Numbered from the stretch's first letter, positions 11,809 through 24,851 are shown. The stretch: DNA of 64,000 nucleotides from Trichoderma breve (GCF_028502605.1 NC_079234.1:6138001-6202000); one strand, 5' to 3'. The notes: generated from the sequence alone by a model not told the origin. Numbers and translations are program-made.

Positions 11809-12571
11809 CTGAGATATCTAGCTCAACCCGTTCGGGTCAGGTAGTATTATGAGTTGGACCAAATTATTGACCCTCTTACCATTGATGTCAGAGTGTTGAA
11901 CTAGGCGGAAATTGGCAATTCGGTCGTTTCGCAGAACGAGGTACGTGGTAAGATGAGTTGGAAAGAGTTCATCCTCTAGGGCCACGACCCATCTGCAATT
12001 GACTGTTTTCTGATAAAAGGCAAGCGTTGAAAGGAATTGTCTGCGTCCAGGTGGTTCGAGAAATATCTTTAAGCGTATTGCGTAGGCCGGCATTGTGGCA
12101 CAGCAACTCCAACGTATCCACATGAGGTTAGCCGTGGCCGGCACTTTGAGGACCCCCCTGATGATATGGGGATGAGGCACTACCTGGCCAATCAAATACA
12201 TTCAAATCTGAAAGCTAGAGACTATACCTAATCCAGTAATCAATATCCTGCATTAGTGTCGCCTCATTCGGTCGTTCTGATTGACTCTGTAATTTCGTCT
12301 CGGTGCCATTGCTCGTAGGCGATTACTGACTGGGCAATAGTCTCAAAGGATGCTGATGAAGAGATTTTAAAACAGTCTTAACTCCGTCCCCAATAGATCA
12401 GATACACGCACAAATGTGTATATATAGGTAGTGCTATCATCTGCATTCCTCTCTTCAATAGCTTTCTGAAAGTGTGACATCTATTTTACATCGAGTTAGA
12501 CTGCTCTCTTCATCTTCAGAATTCATTTTATATTTCCGCCCAGTCGGAGAGTGTCAACCATCCAGTTCATC
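11809..12571. promoter_or_regulatory. Divergent promoter between the regulator and the SDR gene
   Basis: A TATATATAGG box at about 12418-12427 lies some 150 bases before the SDR start. A 127-codon minus frame (11818-12201) has no recognisable domain. Confidence 0.45.
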
Positions 12572-13667
12572 ATGATATCTTCCAAAGAGCTGCCCCCGTT
12601 CACCTCTCCATTTTTTCCCAACTTATTTATCAAGAACCAATTCTTCACCAAACCTCGGTTTCCTCCTCAAAGCACAAATCTCTCCGACAAGGTTGCCATT
12701 GTCACAGGTTCTAATACCGGCTTGGGTTTTGAGTGTGCACGTCAATTGCTTTCTCATAAGCTTTCACGCCTGATTATTGCCGTCAGATCTTCAGCGAAAG
12801 GCGAGGCTGCAGCCTCTAGTCTTCGGAAACAATTTCCCAAATCCAGCATTGAGGTATGGCAGCTGGATATGTCTTCCTACGACTCTGTCCAAGCTTTTGC
12901 AGCGCGACTTGATAAAGAACTGTCTCGACTCGACGTTGCCATCTTGAACGCAGGAATGGGAAGAGCCGCTTTCGGCACTTCGCCAGATACCGGACATGAA
13001 GAGAATGTACAGGTCAACTATCTGTCCACGATGTTACTATCGATTCTCCTTCTTCCTATACTGAAGAAGAAATCCCCGGTAGGATTTCCCGGACGATTGA
13101 CAATAGTTACGTCAATGCTCTCAATCACTGCCAAATTCGCAGTAAAGAACGAGGTTCCTCTTCTTCCTGCATTTGACAGAGCCGATTTGTTCGATCCTCT
13201 TGATAATTACCCAACCTCAAAGCTCTTGGGTCAGTTATTTATATGGAAACTCACAGATATGGTATCAGCAGATGATGTTGTTGTAAATCTTGTCGAACCA
13301 GGATTTGTCAAAGGAACAGAATTGCAACGCGATATCGGGGGCGCAACAAGGATTATACTTAATCTCTTCAAGTCTATCAGCGCTCGATCTGTAAAGGTCG
13401 GTGCCTCAACATACATGGATGCAGCGATTATTAAAGGGAAGGAATCGCATGGCTGTGTCATTATGAATTGGACCATTGCACCGTAAGTGGCAAATGATAT
13501 TTTTGCAGTACTAGCCACTTCTGTTGTTAACTTCGCAATATAGGTACGCACCTTTCCAATACACTGCTGAAGGCAAAGAGATCATGAAGAGATTGTGGGA
13601 AGAGACTTTAAATGAGTTTAAGTTTATTGATGTGAATAGCATCCTGGGGTCTTTAAAGACGGTTTAG
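12572..13667 (+). CDS. Short-chain dehydrogenase/reductase, two exons
   Basis: Exons 12572-13482 and 13544-13667 with a 61-base intron give 344 residues. The Rossmann nucleotide-binding motif TGSNTGLG is at residues 45-52, followed by the NAG motif (LNAGMG) and the catalytic Y-x3-K (NYPTSK). The N-terminal extension of about 40 residues and the layout resemble fungal retinol-dehydrogenase-like or WW-domain-oxidoreductase-like SDRs, often found in secondary metabolite clusters. It should oxidise or reduce a hydroxyl/keto group with NAD(P)H, probably in the cytosol. Substrate is not inferable. The start was taken at the ATG preceding MISSKELPPF; upstream codons in the same frame lack an ATG. 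It lies about 10 kb left of the first P450. Confidence 0.9.
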
Positions 13668-14300
13668 CTCTTCAATTGTTCATCTATTCTATTCTTAATG
13701 TCGATCAAATAGCTTAAGTCCACATTCGGGTAATAAGGCGGAAGGGAGTAAGCATCAATCGAGAACCATAGTTCATTTCTGAATTGAAAAGCTATATTAG
13801 CATCCAAACTACCACTATTTAACCAATTTCCCTCTTTTTAAGAGCGCTTTCAAAGCCCTTAATTGGTTACTAGTCTTTACAAGCTACCGTGGATTGCATC
13901 CATATGATGTACCAATTTTAGGAAATATGGAAATTGCGTCCACATTCCTAGGTTGACGATTAACTCCGACGTTGCTCAACACCAACCGTATTTCCCAGCA
14001 TATATACGTTGGAGCTTTGAGAAGTTTGACCATGGAGCCGGGGGCACCTGTTAACTAAATATGGCCCCGCGGCAGCAGAGTGAATTCCAGCTTCCCGTAC
14101 TTGGTGTACGATACATCCAGGTTGAAGCGCAAGTTTAATAGCACTGTGGCACAACCTTAACCTCAGGGGTAGATTGGATTGAGATACTTATTGGGTGTGT
14201 CGCTAATCGATAGTTTCAGCTGGTCTATTCGGGTGACACCGATTTGGATATAAATCTTCACTCACAAGATATAACATACCGCATTTACAAAGCAAAATGT
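13668..14300. other. Convergent 3' region
   Basis: Lies between the SDR stop and the stop of the next regulator. Nothing coding is supported. Confidence 0.45.
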
Positions 14301-16053
14301 TTAAAATTGTATTGAAATGTATTTAACCGCAGACGGTGACTCTGTAAACCTTGCAGTCATTGATCTAAGCCCTATATTCACGTTGTATTGCTCAAAATTC
14401 CACCTCGAACTAATCCAGTCATATCTAAATGCTGGAGGGATTATCCCAAGGTCATCTCTTCCTAGTTCTTCAATATCTATAATAGCCTGTAGACACTTTA
14501 CCAGTACAATGCTGATCCATGTGGCACTATGAGAGACGACTTGTACCAGTAAATTTAAGACCTTTTGCCTAGTTTCGTAATTCCGGCTTTGAGTAATTAT
14601 AATCGTCAAAGGGGGAATAAGCCAAAAGTCGAACATGAATTTCACATGGTCCGATATAATTTCCATGTCATTAACCAGTTTCTCGAGTACAGTGATGATT
14701 TCTCGGTATTGCGTCTTCTTGGTATCCCAAAGCCCGTCGGTGGGATCCAAGCAACACTCTAAATATATTAGAGCTATCAGTACCTCAACTTCGATAGCCC
14801 TCAGTTCCAAGCGAGAGCGGATATCCTGAGTTCTGAGCATGCGCTTCAACAAGGGCTTCCATTGTCGAATGTGGGCGATATAACGGCATTGTTCGCCTTC
14901 ATATTCGTATATCGGTATCTCAGGACGCAATGACATTGAGAACCTCTTGACTAGGCGCATTGTTCTCTCCCAGTTGATGCAAAGTAAAGCCACGGGCAAA
15001 TCTTTCGTCGGCAAAGTAGGTATTTCGTGTGGCTGAATTCGATCACAGAGGTCTCCCCTACTGTGCGTCCATATATACTGCGGGCACTTGACGTAGAGGT
15101 GGTAGAAGATATCCTCAAGTCTCGCAGTCCTCTCTTCGTCATCGGTAAGATTGCTGTTGAGGGTGTATCTTGTGGGGTTGTGTCGTCTGGTTTCCGCCTT
15201 TAAAAACCCTAACGCGGATAACAACAACTTGCTTGATGCATCCATGTTTCCTTGAAGCACTTCTAGGATGACAAACATGAGTGTAGATGTGATCAAGGGT
15301 CGAATCGAATCGTTGGAATTAATAGTAACCGCACGCTGGCGACACAAGTAAATCGCTTTAGTGTAATGTTTCAACGCCTCGTGATGATGGTGGCGGTCAA
15401 TTTTAAGTCGTGATATATGCTCTCCAGAAGTTAGTTCACGCGCGGTCATTATCTTCTTCTTACCGGTCAGCTGTTCATATGAGAGCTGAGTTGCCTTGGA
15501 CATTGCCGTGAGGCCGAGAATGGCGGCTCGGACACTTTCTTCTCGCATGAACTCTTGAATCAAATACGTGTCAAACCCCAGGCCGCGGCACCACACCTGT
15601 ATATCACGCAGGATATAATGCCGAAACATGTCGAAGTATCCGACATCCGATGAATTAAGATGGATGGGTGAGAGGCTGCGAGTCAGTTGCGGAGTCGGCA
15701 GCACTCTGTCAGTCTGTACAATTCTCCTTTGTACGTTTTTGGGCCGTAAGGTTACGAGCGACCGTGGAGAAGGGTGGATGGTTTGCTGTGTCTTCACTTT
15801 TGGCGGCCCATAGCCTAGGCACTCGATGCCTGATTTGACACACCGCTCACATTCCGGCTTCCCTTCGTCGCATTTCAGTTTGCGGCGTTTGCATGTACCA
15901 CAGCCTACGGAATAAATCAGCATTGGCCAACCGCAGAGCGAAGCAATGTGATGTCGACGAACCGCTTCGGACCTTAGAATGCATTGTGCGACGAGGCCTC
16001 TCCTTTGACGTCGCCAGATGGCGGATGCCCCAAAAAGCGCCTGCTCGTTCCAT
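14301..16053 (-). CDS. Zn2Cys6 transcription factor
   Basis: Two exons, 16053-15963 and 15904-14301, give 564 residues. The 58-base intron (GTTCGT donor, GCTGAT branch, CCGTAG acceptor) sits just before the zinc cluster, producing [18 protein letters not shown]. The cluster has Cys at 32, 35, 42, 49, 52 and 59 with the classic KRRKLKCDE basic stretch. The long second exon carries the Fungal_trans_2-like regulatory region, including [18 protein letters not shown] near the middle and [13 protein letters not shown] near the end. The frame also stays open upstream across the intron, but the spliced model restores the expected pre-cluster KVRSG context. It is a nuclear regulator with unknown targets, lying divergent to the medium-chain reductase. 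Confidence 0.9.
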
Positions 16054-17623
16054 ATAGGCTTACTCTTGACGCAAGTACTCCGGTTGTAAATCGAGCTTTG
16101 GCGGATACCACGGCATGTGATGGCGGAATAATAGCGAAGAGGTTTGGTACTAGCTATCAAAGTGACGTGACTACATAAAAACCCCGGTATCTCTGGACCT
16201 TCAAGATCCTGTTGTATAGAGCTGAGTCAGCTCATATGAGGGTACATGTACTAACCTCACTAACGCCCTCCCCTACTACTACCCACCTAGCTGAACTCTT
16301 ACAGAAGGAATGCCAAGTACGTACAGGTACCCATAACATCGTCTTTAATGGTTTAACATTGTGTTTATCTTAAGTAACTAAATAACGCAAAGGAAGCGTT
16401 ATGGGCGGCAATTGCATATAATGATACCGTTATATGGTACTCTAAATTGCAGGAGAGACAGGTCATGTTGCCTCTAGATGTACATTGCCGAAAACACACC
16501 TGCATAGGTATTCTGGCTTGTTGAATACGTTGTATAACAAAATTTAAATTGCCCACCTCACATCTTTTGTATTCGTATAACTGGATGCTTCCGTGAAATC
16601 TTGTGTCTTATTGTTAAAACTCTGTTAGTATCGTAAATTCTTCTCTCCTGACTCTCGCCTCGTAAACCAATGCGCAAATTGTGTTTAGTGTCCGATAGAT
16701 CATGACCTCCCTGCTTCACGTCAGACTCTATAATGCAGGGATCTGAAAAGTTCTTCGCGGTTGTCGTATACGTGCAACGAATCAGAACAACGCTTTCTGC
16801 CACTTTGGCACAAGCACGAGCGAATTTGACTCTTTTTCTACAGCATTGGCGTATAGAGAAGCCCGCAACCAGAGCGAAGGCCCACGACTTACGTCTAATG
16901 GGCGGCCAAAATAGGGAACGGGATTTCGATTCGCCTATGGAAACAATGAAGCTGCTGGGAGCCAAATCAAGCTATGTACTTTGTCCTTGTGGGACTTACG
17001 CCACTCAGCTAGCTACATTTTGCAGAAGGGTAGTCCGGCTAGCTGAGTTGTTCCATGGGCTCGGATAAAATACGCCAATCAAGCGAAACGTTTCTGCCGC
17101 AACTAGCGATTCGATCTCTTACCGCCATACTAGTTACACCACCCATATCGTTATTACTCACGCATTTGTGATCCGGTATACTTCTTTCCTTGGACATTAT
17201 TCGGTTTCAGAACAGCATTGCGTCATTCGGGAACTTATGGATTGCTATGTCCGAGTGAGCTTGTATAATCATACTGGTTGATGAAACTTGGCACACTCAG
17301 TAGCTCGGTGCTTTAGGTCGACTGAAATTAGATCGGACTCCTTGTTCGGGGTTACTCAATATTCATAGGCATAGTTATGACATCAGTGGATCATGAGGAT
17401 GGGTGTAATGTAGAAAATATCGGTGAAACGGGCTTGCGACTGGGTCGATCAAGATGATACTCAGGAGGGAATATCTTATAAAAGGCAGTCTTACGCTCCA
17501 CAGAACAATCGATGAAAACACATCCAGTCTCTCACTATAATAACAAGAGCTCTAGGTAAAAACATCATTTCTTTTGAGTGTGTTATATTGCCTCAACATT
17601 TCTTCTACAGTTTGGACATTGTC
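16054..17623. promoter_or_regulatory. Long divergent intergenic region with a TATA box
   Basis: A TATAAAAG box at 17477-17484 lies about 140 bases before the start of the reductase gene. An 11-bp inverted repeat (ACTCAGCTAGC / GCTAGCTGAGT) occupies 17003-17013 and 17038-17048. A 111-codon frame at 16733-17068 shows no domain and is not called. Confidence 0.55.
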
Positions 17624-18646
17624 ATGGCTGCCACAAATACTCAGCAAATGAAAGCCATTATTCAACCCGATAAGACTTCTCATGCGCTGATCCTTACTCA
17701 AAAGCCAATTCCGATACCTACTCATCCTCAAGATGTTCTCGTCAGAGTACATGCAACCGCACCCTGCAAAGGCGAACTGGACTGGGCACTATATGCCCCT
17801 GAATACATACTGCCTAGCAAGATTCTTATCCCGGGACAGGATCTTGCTGGCAGTGTACTTTCAGCGCCAGAGGGCAGCAAATTTAAAATCGGAGACTCCG
17901 TATATGCACGAATTGAGGCCAATCGTCCCGGCGCTGGTGCAGAGTATGCACTCCCACGGGAAAGCGAACTCGCCCTGAAGCCTAAGAATCTCAGTTGGAT
18001 AGAGACTGCAGCTACTCCACTAAGTTCATTGACGGCATACCAGGCTCTCTTTACACAAGGAAATATTTGTGTGGCTGCCTTGGCAGGAGACCAGATCGCA
18101 AAAAACACCAATGCTAATCTTCGTGTCCTCATTACCTCTGCGTCTAGCAGTGTAGGTAGCTGGGCCATCCAGCTCGCTCGAGAGGCAGGCGTCGGAAGTA
18201 TAATCGGTGTTACCTCTACTAAGAATATCGGCTTTGTTCGTAGCCTAGGCGCTACTGAGATAATCGATTACACGGATCAAGATATTTCGGACTGGGTAGC
18301 TTATGATCAATCAAGAGAGGTAGATTTGATCATCGACACGATTGGAGGCCCGTCACTCGCGTATTCATGGCACGCTGTAAGAGAGGGAGGTAACATTATT
18401 AGCGTTTGCGGTTTCCCGGAGCAGAATCGCCCCGACGGAGTTACTAAGAAAGCCAACAGCTCATTCTACCTAGTTAATCCTAAGGGTACTGATCTAGATT
18501 CGATCACACACCTGATTGAAGCGGACAGAGTTAAACCCATTGTTGACAGTGTGGTTGAATTTGACGATTTTGCAAAGGCTTGGGAGAAGGTTGAGGCAGG
18601 CCACACAAGAGGCAAAGTAGTGGTCAAGATCTCTGGAGGAATGTAG
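17624..18646 (+). CDS. Medium-chain dehydrogenase/reductase (zinc-free enoyl reductase / quinone oxidoreductase type)
   Basis: A single-exon gene of 340 residues starting at the ATG of MAATNTQQMKA. The N-terminal GroES-like domain contains HATAPCKGELDW and PGQDLAGSV. The Rossmann domain contains ITSASSSVGSWAIQLA, then DLIIDTIGG. The structural zinc cysteines of alcohol dehydrogenases are absent, which fits the quinone-oxidoreductase/enoyl-reductase branch common in fungal pathway clusters. It should reduce a conjugated double bond or quinone with NADPH. A TATAAAAG box lies upstream at 17477. Whether it belongs to the aromatic block cannot be decided from sequence. Confidence 0.92.
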   Translation: MAATNTQQMKAIIQPDKTSHALILTQKPIPIPTHPQDVLVRVHATAPCKGELDWALYAPEYILPSKILIPGQDLAGSVLSAPEGSKFKIGDSVYARIEANRPGAGAEYALPRESELALKPKNLSWIETAATPLSSLTAYQALFTQGNICVAALAGDQIAKNTNANLRVLITSASSSVGSWAIQLAREAGVGSIIGVTSTKNIGFVRSLGATEIIDYTDQDISDWVAYDQSREVDLIIDTIGGPSLAYSWHAVREGGNIISVCGFPEQNRPDGVTKKANSSFYLVNPKGTDLDSITHLIEADRVKPIVDSVVEFDDFAKAWEKVEAGHTRGKVVVKISGGM

Positions 18647-19489
18647 ACGGATGGATAGTGGGAGTCTGTTCCTAGTTAGGCACCTGTGTGTTTGTAAAAG
18701 GGCACGCACATAGCGCTTGCCTGACATTGCTTCAAACGATGTTTAGTTAGTCTATAACTGGCATAAAATTGAACTCTATTTAAGGAACCTTTTTCATGAG
18801 AGCATATTCTTCAGGGGACATTATGTTTACTTCAATTACGCTCTTTAAATCTTAGCATCAGCTGCCGAAAGGCTTTAGCAGCATTGAGTGATACACGTAG
18901 TTTCAACATCTCATGTCCGATTTCGTTGCTCGAACTCTGTGAGCAAGTCAGTTTCTACATATCTAGAGCCACTGATATTTATACCGGCTACATTACATTA
19001 TTGCCGTATTTACACATACGTTTTATTCTCCAAAATCTCTTAACATGTATAGCTATAGGGTAGCACTCTGCCATGTGGTGTTACTAAAAGCAACCATAAC
19101 CGTCACTTCAATTCCAAAAATAAAAGACAGAATGGAAAATACTTTCTTATTAAGCATGTGCAAGCATCAAACTTTTTTTTTTTTTTTCGTCCGATATCAA
19201 GAGATATACCGAGCCCAGCGATGAGAATTAGGTGGCGCCCACCCTCTACTACTAGGTACGCCTTACATTAGGTATGGGACTGGAACCTGAGTACCAAGAA
19301 AAGAGGGCGCTCGCACTAATAGCTCGGAAGAAAACGTCTTATCTCCCCGACGTCCGCAAATGGAAGTAAAATTCGGAACCAAGTCTCAACTAAAAAGAAT
19401 TAACAGCCAGCGAAATTAGCAGCAGCTCAAAAAAGTAGTGGTAGTGGTAAAATAGCAATTATATGTGGGATGCATCTTAAGCTACTTAA
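18647..19489. other. Convergent 3' region
   Basis: A T homopolymer of about 15 lies near 19171-19186. AT-rich; no gene, repeat family or RNA seen. Confidence 0.45.
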
Positions 19490-22199
19490 CTAAATAATTG
19501 ACTCTTCCAATTCCAAATCCAACCAATCTAGATTCAAGCTAGTATTACGAAACCAGTCTTCGCCGGTTAGAGGATTCCTTAGTATAGAACTGACATGGTC
19601 GTCATTGATGTAAAATGCGCTTGAGACTGGTGGCTCTCCAGAAGCATCTGATCGCTCAACAGGCTGGTCATTAAAGGTATCAATCCCACCAGCTGAGGAT
19701 GCAGAAACTCTCTGGTAAAGCGATTGGAGGACCGCAATCCCTTGTGCAGCCGATTGTGTCAAGCCCTTGAGGTGATTCAAGATATTTGTGCATCGTTCCC
19801 AAGAAGTGTCAAATGTGGCTGCTGGGCTATCGACAGAGATCCTAGAACCTAGTCTCGCCGCAAAAAGAGTAGTTGCAGCTGTGAGAGTAACTAGTGCGGG
19901 GGTCTTCATTAGTACGAGACAAGGCGAAAGAAAGAAGAAGGGGCTCTCACAATATACAACGTACCAGGGCGCAGGCTGCGCGAGGCTAGTTATGTTTGCA
20001 TGGAGATGCGAAATGATGTCGTGTGACGTGGCGATGCAACGATTTGAACCATACAGATAAAACTGTTGATCAAAACCTGAGATGCCGGTTGATGTGGGAT
20101 TCGTCCGTTCCACGGCACACTTCTGAACATACGCGAGAAACACTGGGCGCAATAATAACAGTCTAGTGTGCAAAAATCTTGACCATCGTAAGCTTAATAT
20201 CCATGACATTTACGCTTCGAATTCATGGCTTAAATGTTACATACCTCGCGCGTAAGACGTTTACCTGGAGAGCGTTGCAGCCCAGCTGTGTCGCATCAGG
20301 CGTGGTTTCACACCCCGATGGTGTTAGCCAAGACGGCAATGCAGCTTCAAACTCGTTCAGGCGCCTATCCAGTTCTACCATGCTAGTAAAATCTAGGTCT
20401 GGTAGCTGGCGTTCAGAAGATTTGTTCGTCGATTCCATGCCATCCGGTACATTATAGAACGCCGAAAGTATATCATCCATGATACTAAACAACTTGAGCG
20501 TGTAAACGAAGCATCCAATCCTGGGTGTAACCGTTGCTGGCTGGAGACCATTACTAGAACTGTGGTGATTCGCTTCTGTCAGATATTCATCGTCTATGAG
20601 CTCTGGAAGTTGTACAGTCCATTTATGTGATGTCATGGTTGGACGACCAAATGTCATAGCCAACACTCTGTCTCAGTGGGGGAGTAATTAGTAACTGTAT
20701 ATATTAATCATGAATGGTTTCTCACCTATCGAGGGTAACACAAATGTGCCATATTCGCCTCTTCATTTCGGTTTCCAGCCTGCTTGGTGGACAAGGGGAG
20801 GATTCATCGTCAATGTGTAGTCCCAGGCCCTGAGCTGCTCTTATAGCGAGTCCAACAGTATTCCAACATCTATGGGCGTGGCTGGTCGATTGAAGATAGA
20901 GACTGGTGAGCAAGAGGAACTGCACCGAAGGCAAAGAATCCGCTTCGAGGATATTAAATGATAGGGCTCCCTGCGCTCTCCGAAAGAATTTGCTAGCGTG
21001 AGAGCTTCTATCTTGCGGTGGTATGGTTGTAGAAAATGGACAGCCCATGGCAAAAACGAGATTCAACATGGCGTGGAAAATTGAATCTTGTATGTCACTC
21101 CCTATCGCGGAATCTACTGGGTTATATGACGAAGTCCATAGCTGCTCATAGGAAGCCATGAAAGTTGGTTGATGAAGGAGGGGATAAAGAGGGTGGACCA
21201 GCTGAAAAAAAGTTTGCACAAGGCTGTCAGCAACTCGCCGTTGTGGTAAATCGAAGTCAGCTGCATCGATATGTCGAGGTTCTTCTAAGTCGTATCCATG
21301 AGGTGGCTGACTCAAATGAGCTGGCTCTGGGAGGAGTTCTCCACAGCTCGCAGAGGTTTGCGCGCTTTTTCCAACCCAATTCAGGAAGGCAACAGACGAT
21401 GAATTGCCATAGTATCCATCTCTAGAATTAGCTGAGAATGGAATAGCAACCATGGCATCCATATTTTGAGAGGGGCGACGCTCTGAAGCAGTAGACCACT
21501 GTCGCTTGGGCCTAGCTGTCCTGCGTGTGGAAGTCAAATCTGAGATTACGGATCCAGAACCGGCAGATGTTCTGGAAATACTGTTGACTGGGCTGTCGTT
21601 AGGCTGGAGCTTGCATTGGTCGGGCTCATTTGGCGTCCTTTGCCCTTTCTATGCGCTCAAGACGAAACATTAATAAGTTGTCTTACCGCAACAAGCAAGC
21701 GAGGGTGTGAGATGGGAAGTCAATGGTGTTGTGTATAGTTGCGTTTACATACTGAAGCCTCTTTGTGTGCTAATTCGACATCTCTGACCGACATATTCGC
21801 CATGGAAGACTGCTCCTCCAGAGCAGTAATCCGACGCTCCAACTTGGATGCATAGCTGATCATTAAACTGCATTAGTAATAACTCGAAGAATCTCTGGGA
21901 TGGAGACGGTACCAATATATCACTTACCGACTGGGCTTTAATGTATCCTCTTGGAAGTCGCACGAGGCTTTCTTCCTTCTTTTGCAGGGCCCGCATATCG
22001 GTCGGACGCCGTCACACCGTGTCTTACGATCACGACATGAATCGCAAGCGAGAGTTACCCTTTTACGCCTTGGCTTGGGCTTTTCAGTCGCAATCTGTGG
22101 GTTGGAGGTCCTGGGCGAGGATAATGGATCATCCCGGGCTCCGATTGTAGGGCCGTCCAAAGTGAGTGTTGAATAATATCCATAATCATCTTGCGACAT
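19490..22199 (-). CDS. Zn2Cys6 transcription factor with Fungal_trans domain, six exons
   Basis: Exons 22199-21928, 21855-21753, 21648-20726, 20667-20245, 20177-19951 and 19890-19490 give 782 residues. The zinc cluster has Cys at 52, 55, 62, 69, 72 and 80, followed by a coiled-coil linker (YASKLERRITALEEQ), then the Fungal_trans domain. That domain includes YPLLHQPTF, the RRIWHICVTLDR block and APWYVVYF near the end of its helical core. The last intron (60 bases, TACTAAT branch) is a multiple of three, so the frame reads through it; splicing restores a normal domain. It is nuclear and expected to bind CGG repeats. It is the regulator nearest the P450 core (less than 1 kb), so it is the best candidate pathway regulator, by position only. 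Confidence 0.9.
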
Positions 22200-23066
22200 G
22201 TTGGACGAAAGACAGTAGTAGCGAATCTTGTGATGTTCTCTGGAATGCCGGACAAGTCTTTTCGATTCGTGGCCACCTGGGACCGCCAATGAAATAGAAA
22301 GCTCTGCAGTTAAAAAAGAGATGGAGGGTGAAGTGAGAATTTGGAGAGGAGATATTTTGTTGCGGAGTAAGAATGTTTGCATTTAGAAGCTGACCTAGCG
22401 ACGGTTCCGAGCTAACCCCAGACTTTCCGGACACATGAGTACATGTAATGACAAGACGGCTGGACCCCACACGCTTCACCCCGATTGAGCTCCACGGGGA
22501 GGCTAAATCTATGTGCACAGAGAAAAGTTATTATCCAGGAATGTTAGATGGACTGATCTATTACTATACATCGACATTATTGCAAATGTGGATTATATTG
22601 CTACTTTCTAACCTTTGGATTCTCTATTGCTAACATGAATTCGGCTCCAGTAGGTAAAGAGGTAGAGTTTATTCCGAAGACGCAAGTATTTTTGGATACC
22701 TATCTGCAAAAAAGATGTCTGTGATTTGCTTCTCGAACTCGTGGTTCTTAGTGGTCAAATATTTACTTCATCCGCTTTGGCAAATTCTTGAAAATGTCTA
22801 CAGAATCACGTAACAAGGGCTTTATAGGGCTAATTCGTATTACTAGCCTGTCACTCTAGCCATCCACACACGTCCCCTGCATTGCCGGTGCTCGACGTTC
22901 TGACTCCGATAAACATATGTGAAGTGACCTTTTGCCTAAAATTCCGAGCAACAATACTTGTTTCTGTGACTCATTGGCTACCTGTCTAGCTTTGGAGTGA
23001 TACTCGATTTGTTTTGCGCCGCACAATGTACCTGATTGGAGTATTTGTCTCGTGGTTAAGCTAGCT
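22200..23066. other. Intergenic region
   Basis: Promoter of the regulator on one side and the 3' end of the first P450 on the other. No gene seen. Confidence 0.45.
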
Positions 23067-24851
23067 TTATTCGCTCGTTGGTCTCTTCTTTATATTACAA
23101 AACAGGTCTGTTTGCTTGACAAACCAGAATGTATTCAGTGTCCAATCTGTCATGGGGCTTGATAGCTCAATGTCGAAGCGTCGGAGTAGTTCTGGAACAA
23201 GTTTGGACATTTCAAGCAGAGAAATATTCTTCCCAAGACAAGAGCGCCCTCCTGATCCGAACTGAGAGTCAAAGGGGTCAGTATCAAGTTGCAATGCGGT
23301 TTGCTATTGGAAGAGAGACTGACTGCCAAGAAATTCCTTTGCATGTATTTGGCAGCTTCGGGTGTCGCATCTAACCATCGCTCAGGCCGAAAGTCATCAA
23401 CATCCTCTCCGTATACTGTTCTTTCCCGACTAACCACCCACGGGTTTATTCCGACGATTGTGCCAGGTGGGAGCCAGTGTTGTCCGAACTGCGCTCCCTG
23501 TTCAGGGACAACTCGTTCTAGCATCTGGCCAACCGCAGGGTGAAGTCGCATAGCCTCCTTCATACACGCCTGGAGGTATGGCATGCGAGATGCTTCACCA
23601 AATGTAATTGGACTAGAAAGACTACCTTCCTTATCCATATTGTCGATCTCCTCACGCAACTTTTCATAGCACCGCTTATTCTTGCACAAATAATAGAACA
23701 TTGAGCGCAGTGAAATCGCGGTAGTATCACTTCCAGCAAATCTGTACATATGTAAGTGACTGAGAATAGATGTTCAGAGGGGAGCACCCACACATTTGAC
23801 GCCGCATGATTCAGCAGGTCTCCGTTTGTCATGACTTCTTCGCTATCACGGACACGCCTGAAGCGATCAAGCAAGTCATGGTTCTGATCACTGGAGGATA
23901 GAGATTTGCCCATGGTGCGCTTTTCAAGCTGAGATGCTGCGAATTTGACTATAGAACGCACCGTGTTCAACTTAGCTACTAATGGAACTGCTTGGGCACA
24001 TGCGGCGATAAAGTTGTTTCCGAGAAGAAACTTGTGAAGAAATGGAACTTGGCCTATTATTGAGTTGTAAACAAGTCGGCCTTCAATGGCATTGATTATG
24101 CCGTCAACATCTTTTTCTGTTTCCATGAAACCTTGTCGTGTCGAAAAGGTTAGTGAAGTGATGACATCGAACGCATACCAATGAAGCCATGTACCAAAGT
24201 CCACACTTTGGCCTTGTTTTCTGTTGAGTTTACTTATAAGTATCTCGATGCAAATGTCCGTCAATGGCTCTAGCTCTACCAGAGAAGTCATCGAGAATGC
24301 GCTGGCAACCGGCCTCTTTAGAGACTTGTGCGCTTTTTCATCTCGGATTGAAAACAGGGTGGGAAATCTGACTCCATGAGGAGTAATCGCATCGAAAACG
24401 GAGTAAAATTCGCTCTTTGGAACATATTGTTAATCACTATCATTCATCCTCAAGGTACGTCACACTGTTATAGATTTACCTTGGGATAAGCATTTCCTAT
24501 GCCGTAAATCTGTGTTATAAATTCTCCCCGAGAGATAGACACATGATTGGGTCCCACTCTTACAAATGGGCCATAAGTATTATGATACTGCAAGTGTTTG
24601 TGCTGCTGTTTTCCCGAGGCGGTGGTGATGACACGGTCGAACGAAAGAATAGACGCCCAGAATGGGCCAGGAATATCTTGCAGGCCTTTACGATACCGAA
24701 TGCGGAACGAATAGGCGGCAGCTCCGATCAAAGCTAGAAATAAGCCGTACCGTGTTATTGCTTGTAGCATAGCTTCAAGCGCTCGTGAGATTATTTGTCG
24801 CACCCACGGCAGACTAGGTGTGAAAACGCTCATCTCGATGTTTTGAATCAT
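23067..24851 (-). CDS. Cytochrome P450, pisatin-demethylase-like class
   Basis: Exons 24851-24480, 24414-23792, 23741-23324 and 23261-23067 give 535 residues. An N-terminal membrane anchor lies at about residues 30-47. Diagnostic motifs are DIPGPFWA after the anchor, FAGSDTTA at 333-340 (I-helix oxygen activation), E394-x2-R397 (KEAMR), FRPERW, and the haem loop FGSGGRSCLGK with the iron-ligating C479. The last intron splits the protein just before this loop (GTCAGT donor, ACTGAC branch, CTCTCAG acceptor). The loop and C-terminus resemble pisatin-demethylase-type monooxygenases that hydroxylate or demethylate plant phenolics. It sits in the ER membrane and needs a reductase partner. It is divergent from the aldehyde dehydrogenase, sharing about 720 bases of promoter. 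Hydroxylation of an aromatic acid or O-demethylation is plausible, but not shown. Confidence 0.92.

Noticed and set aside
11818..12201. 127-codon minus-strand frame upstream of the zinc-less regulator
   Set aside because: Starts with ATG but shows no family pattern and abuts the regulator start; probably leader or promoter DNA.
16733..17068. 111-codon plus-strand frame
   Set aside because: No domain, no signal peptide and an equally long frame on the other strand; lies in a promoter region.
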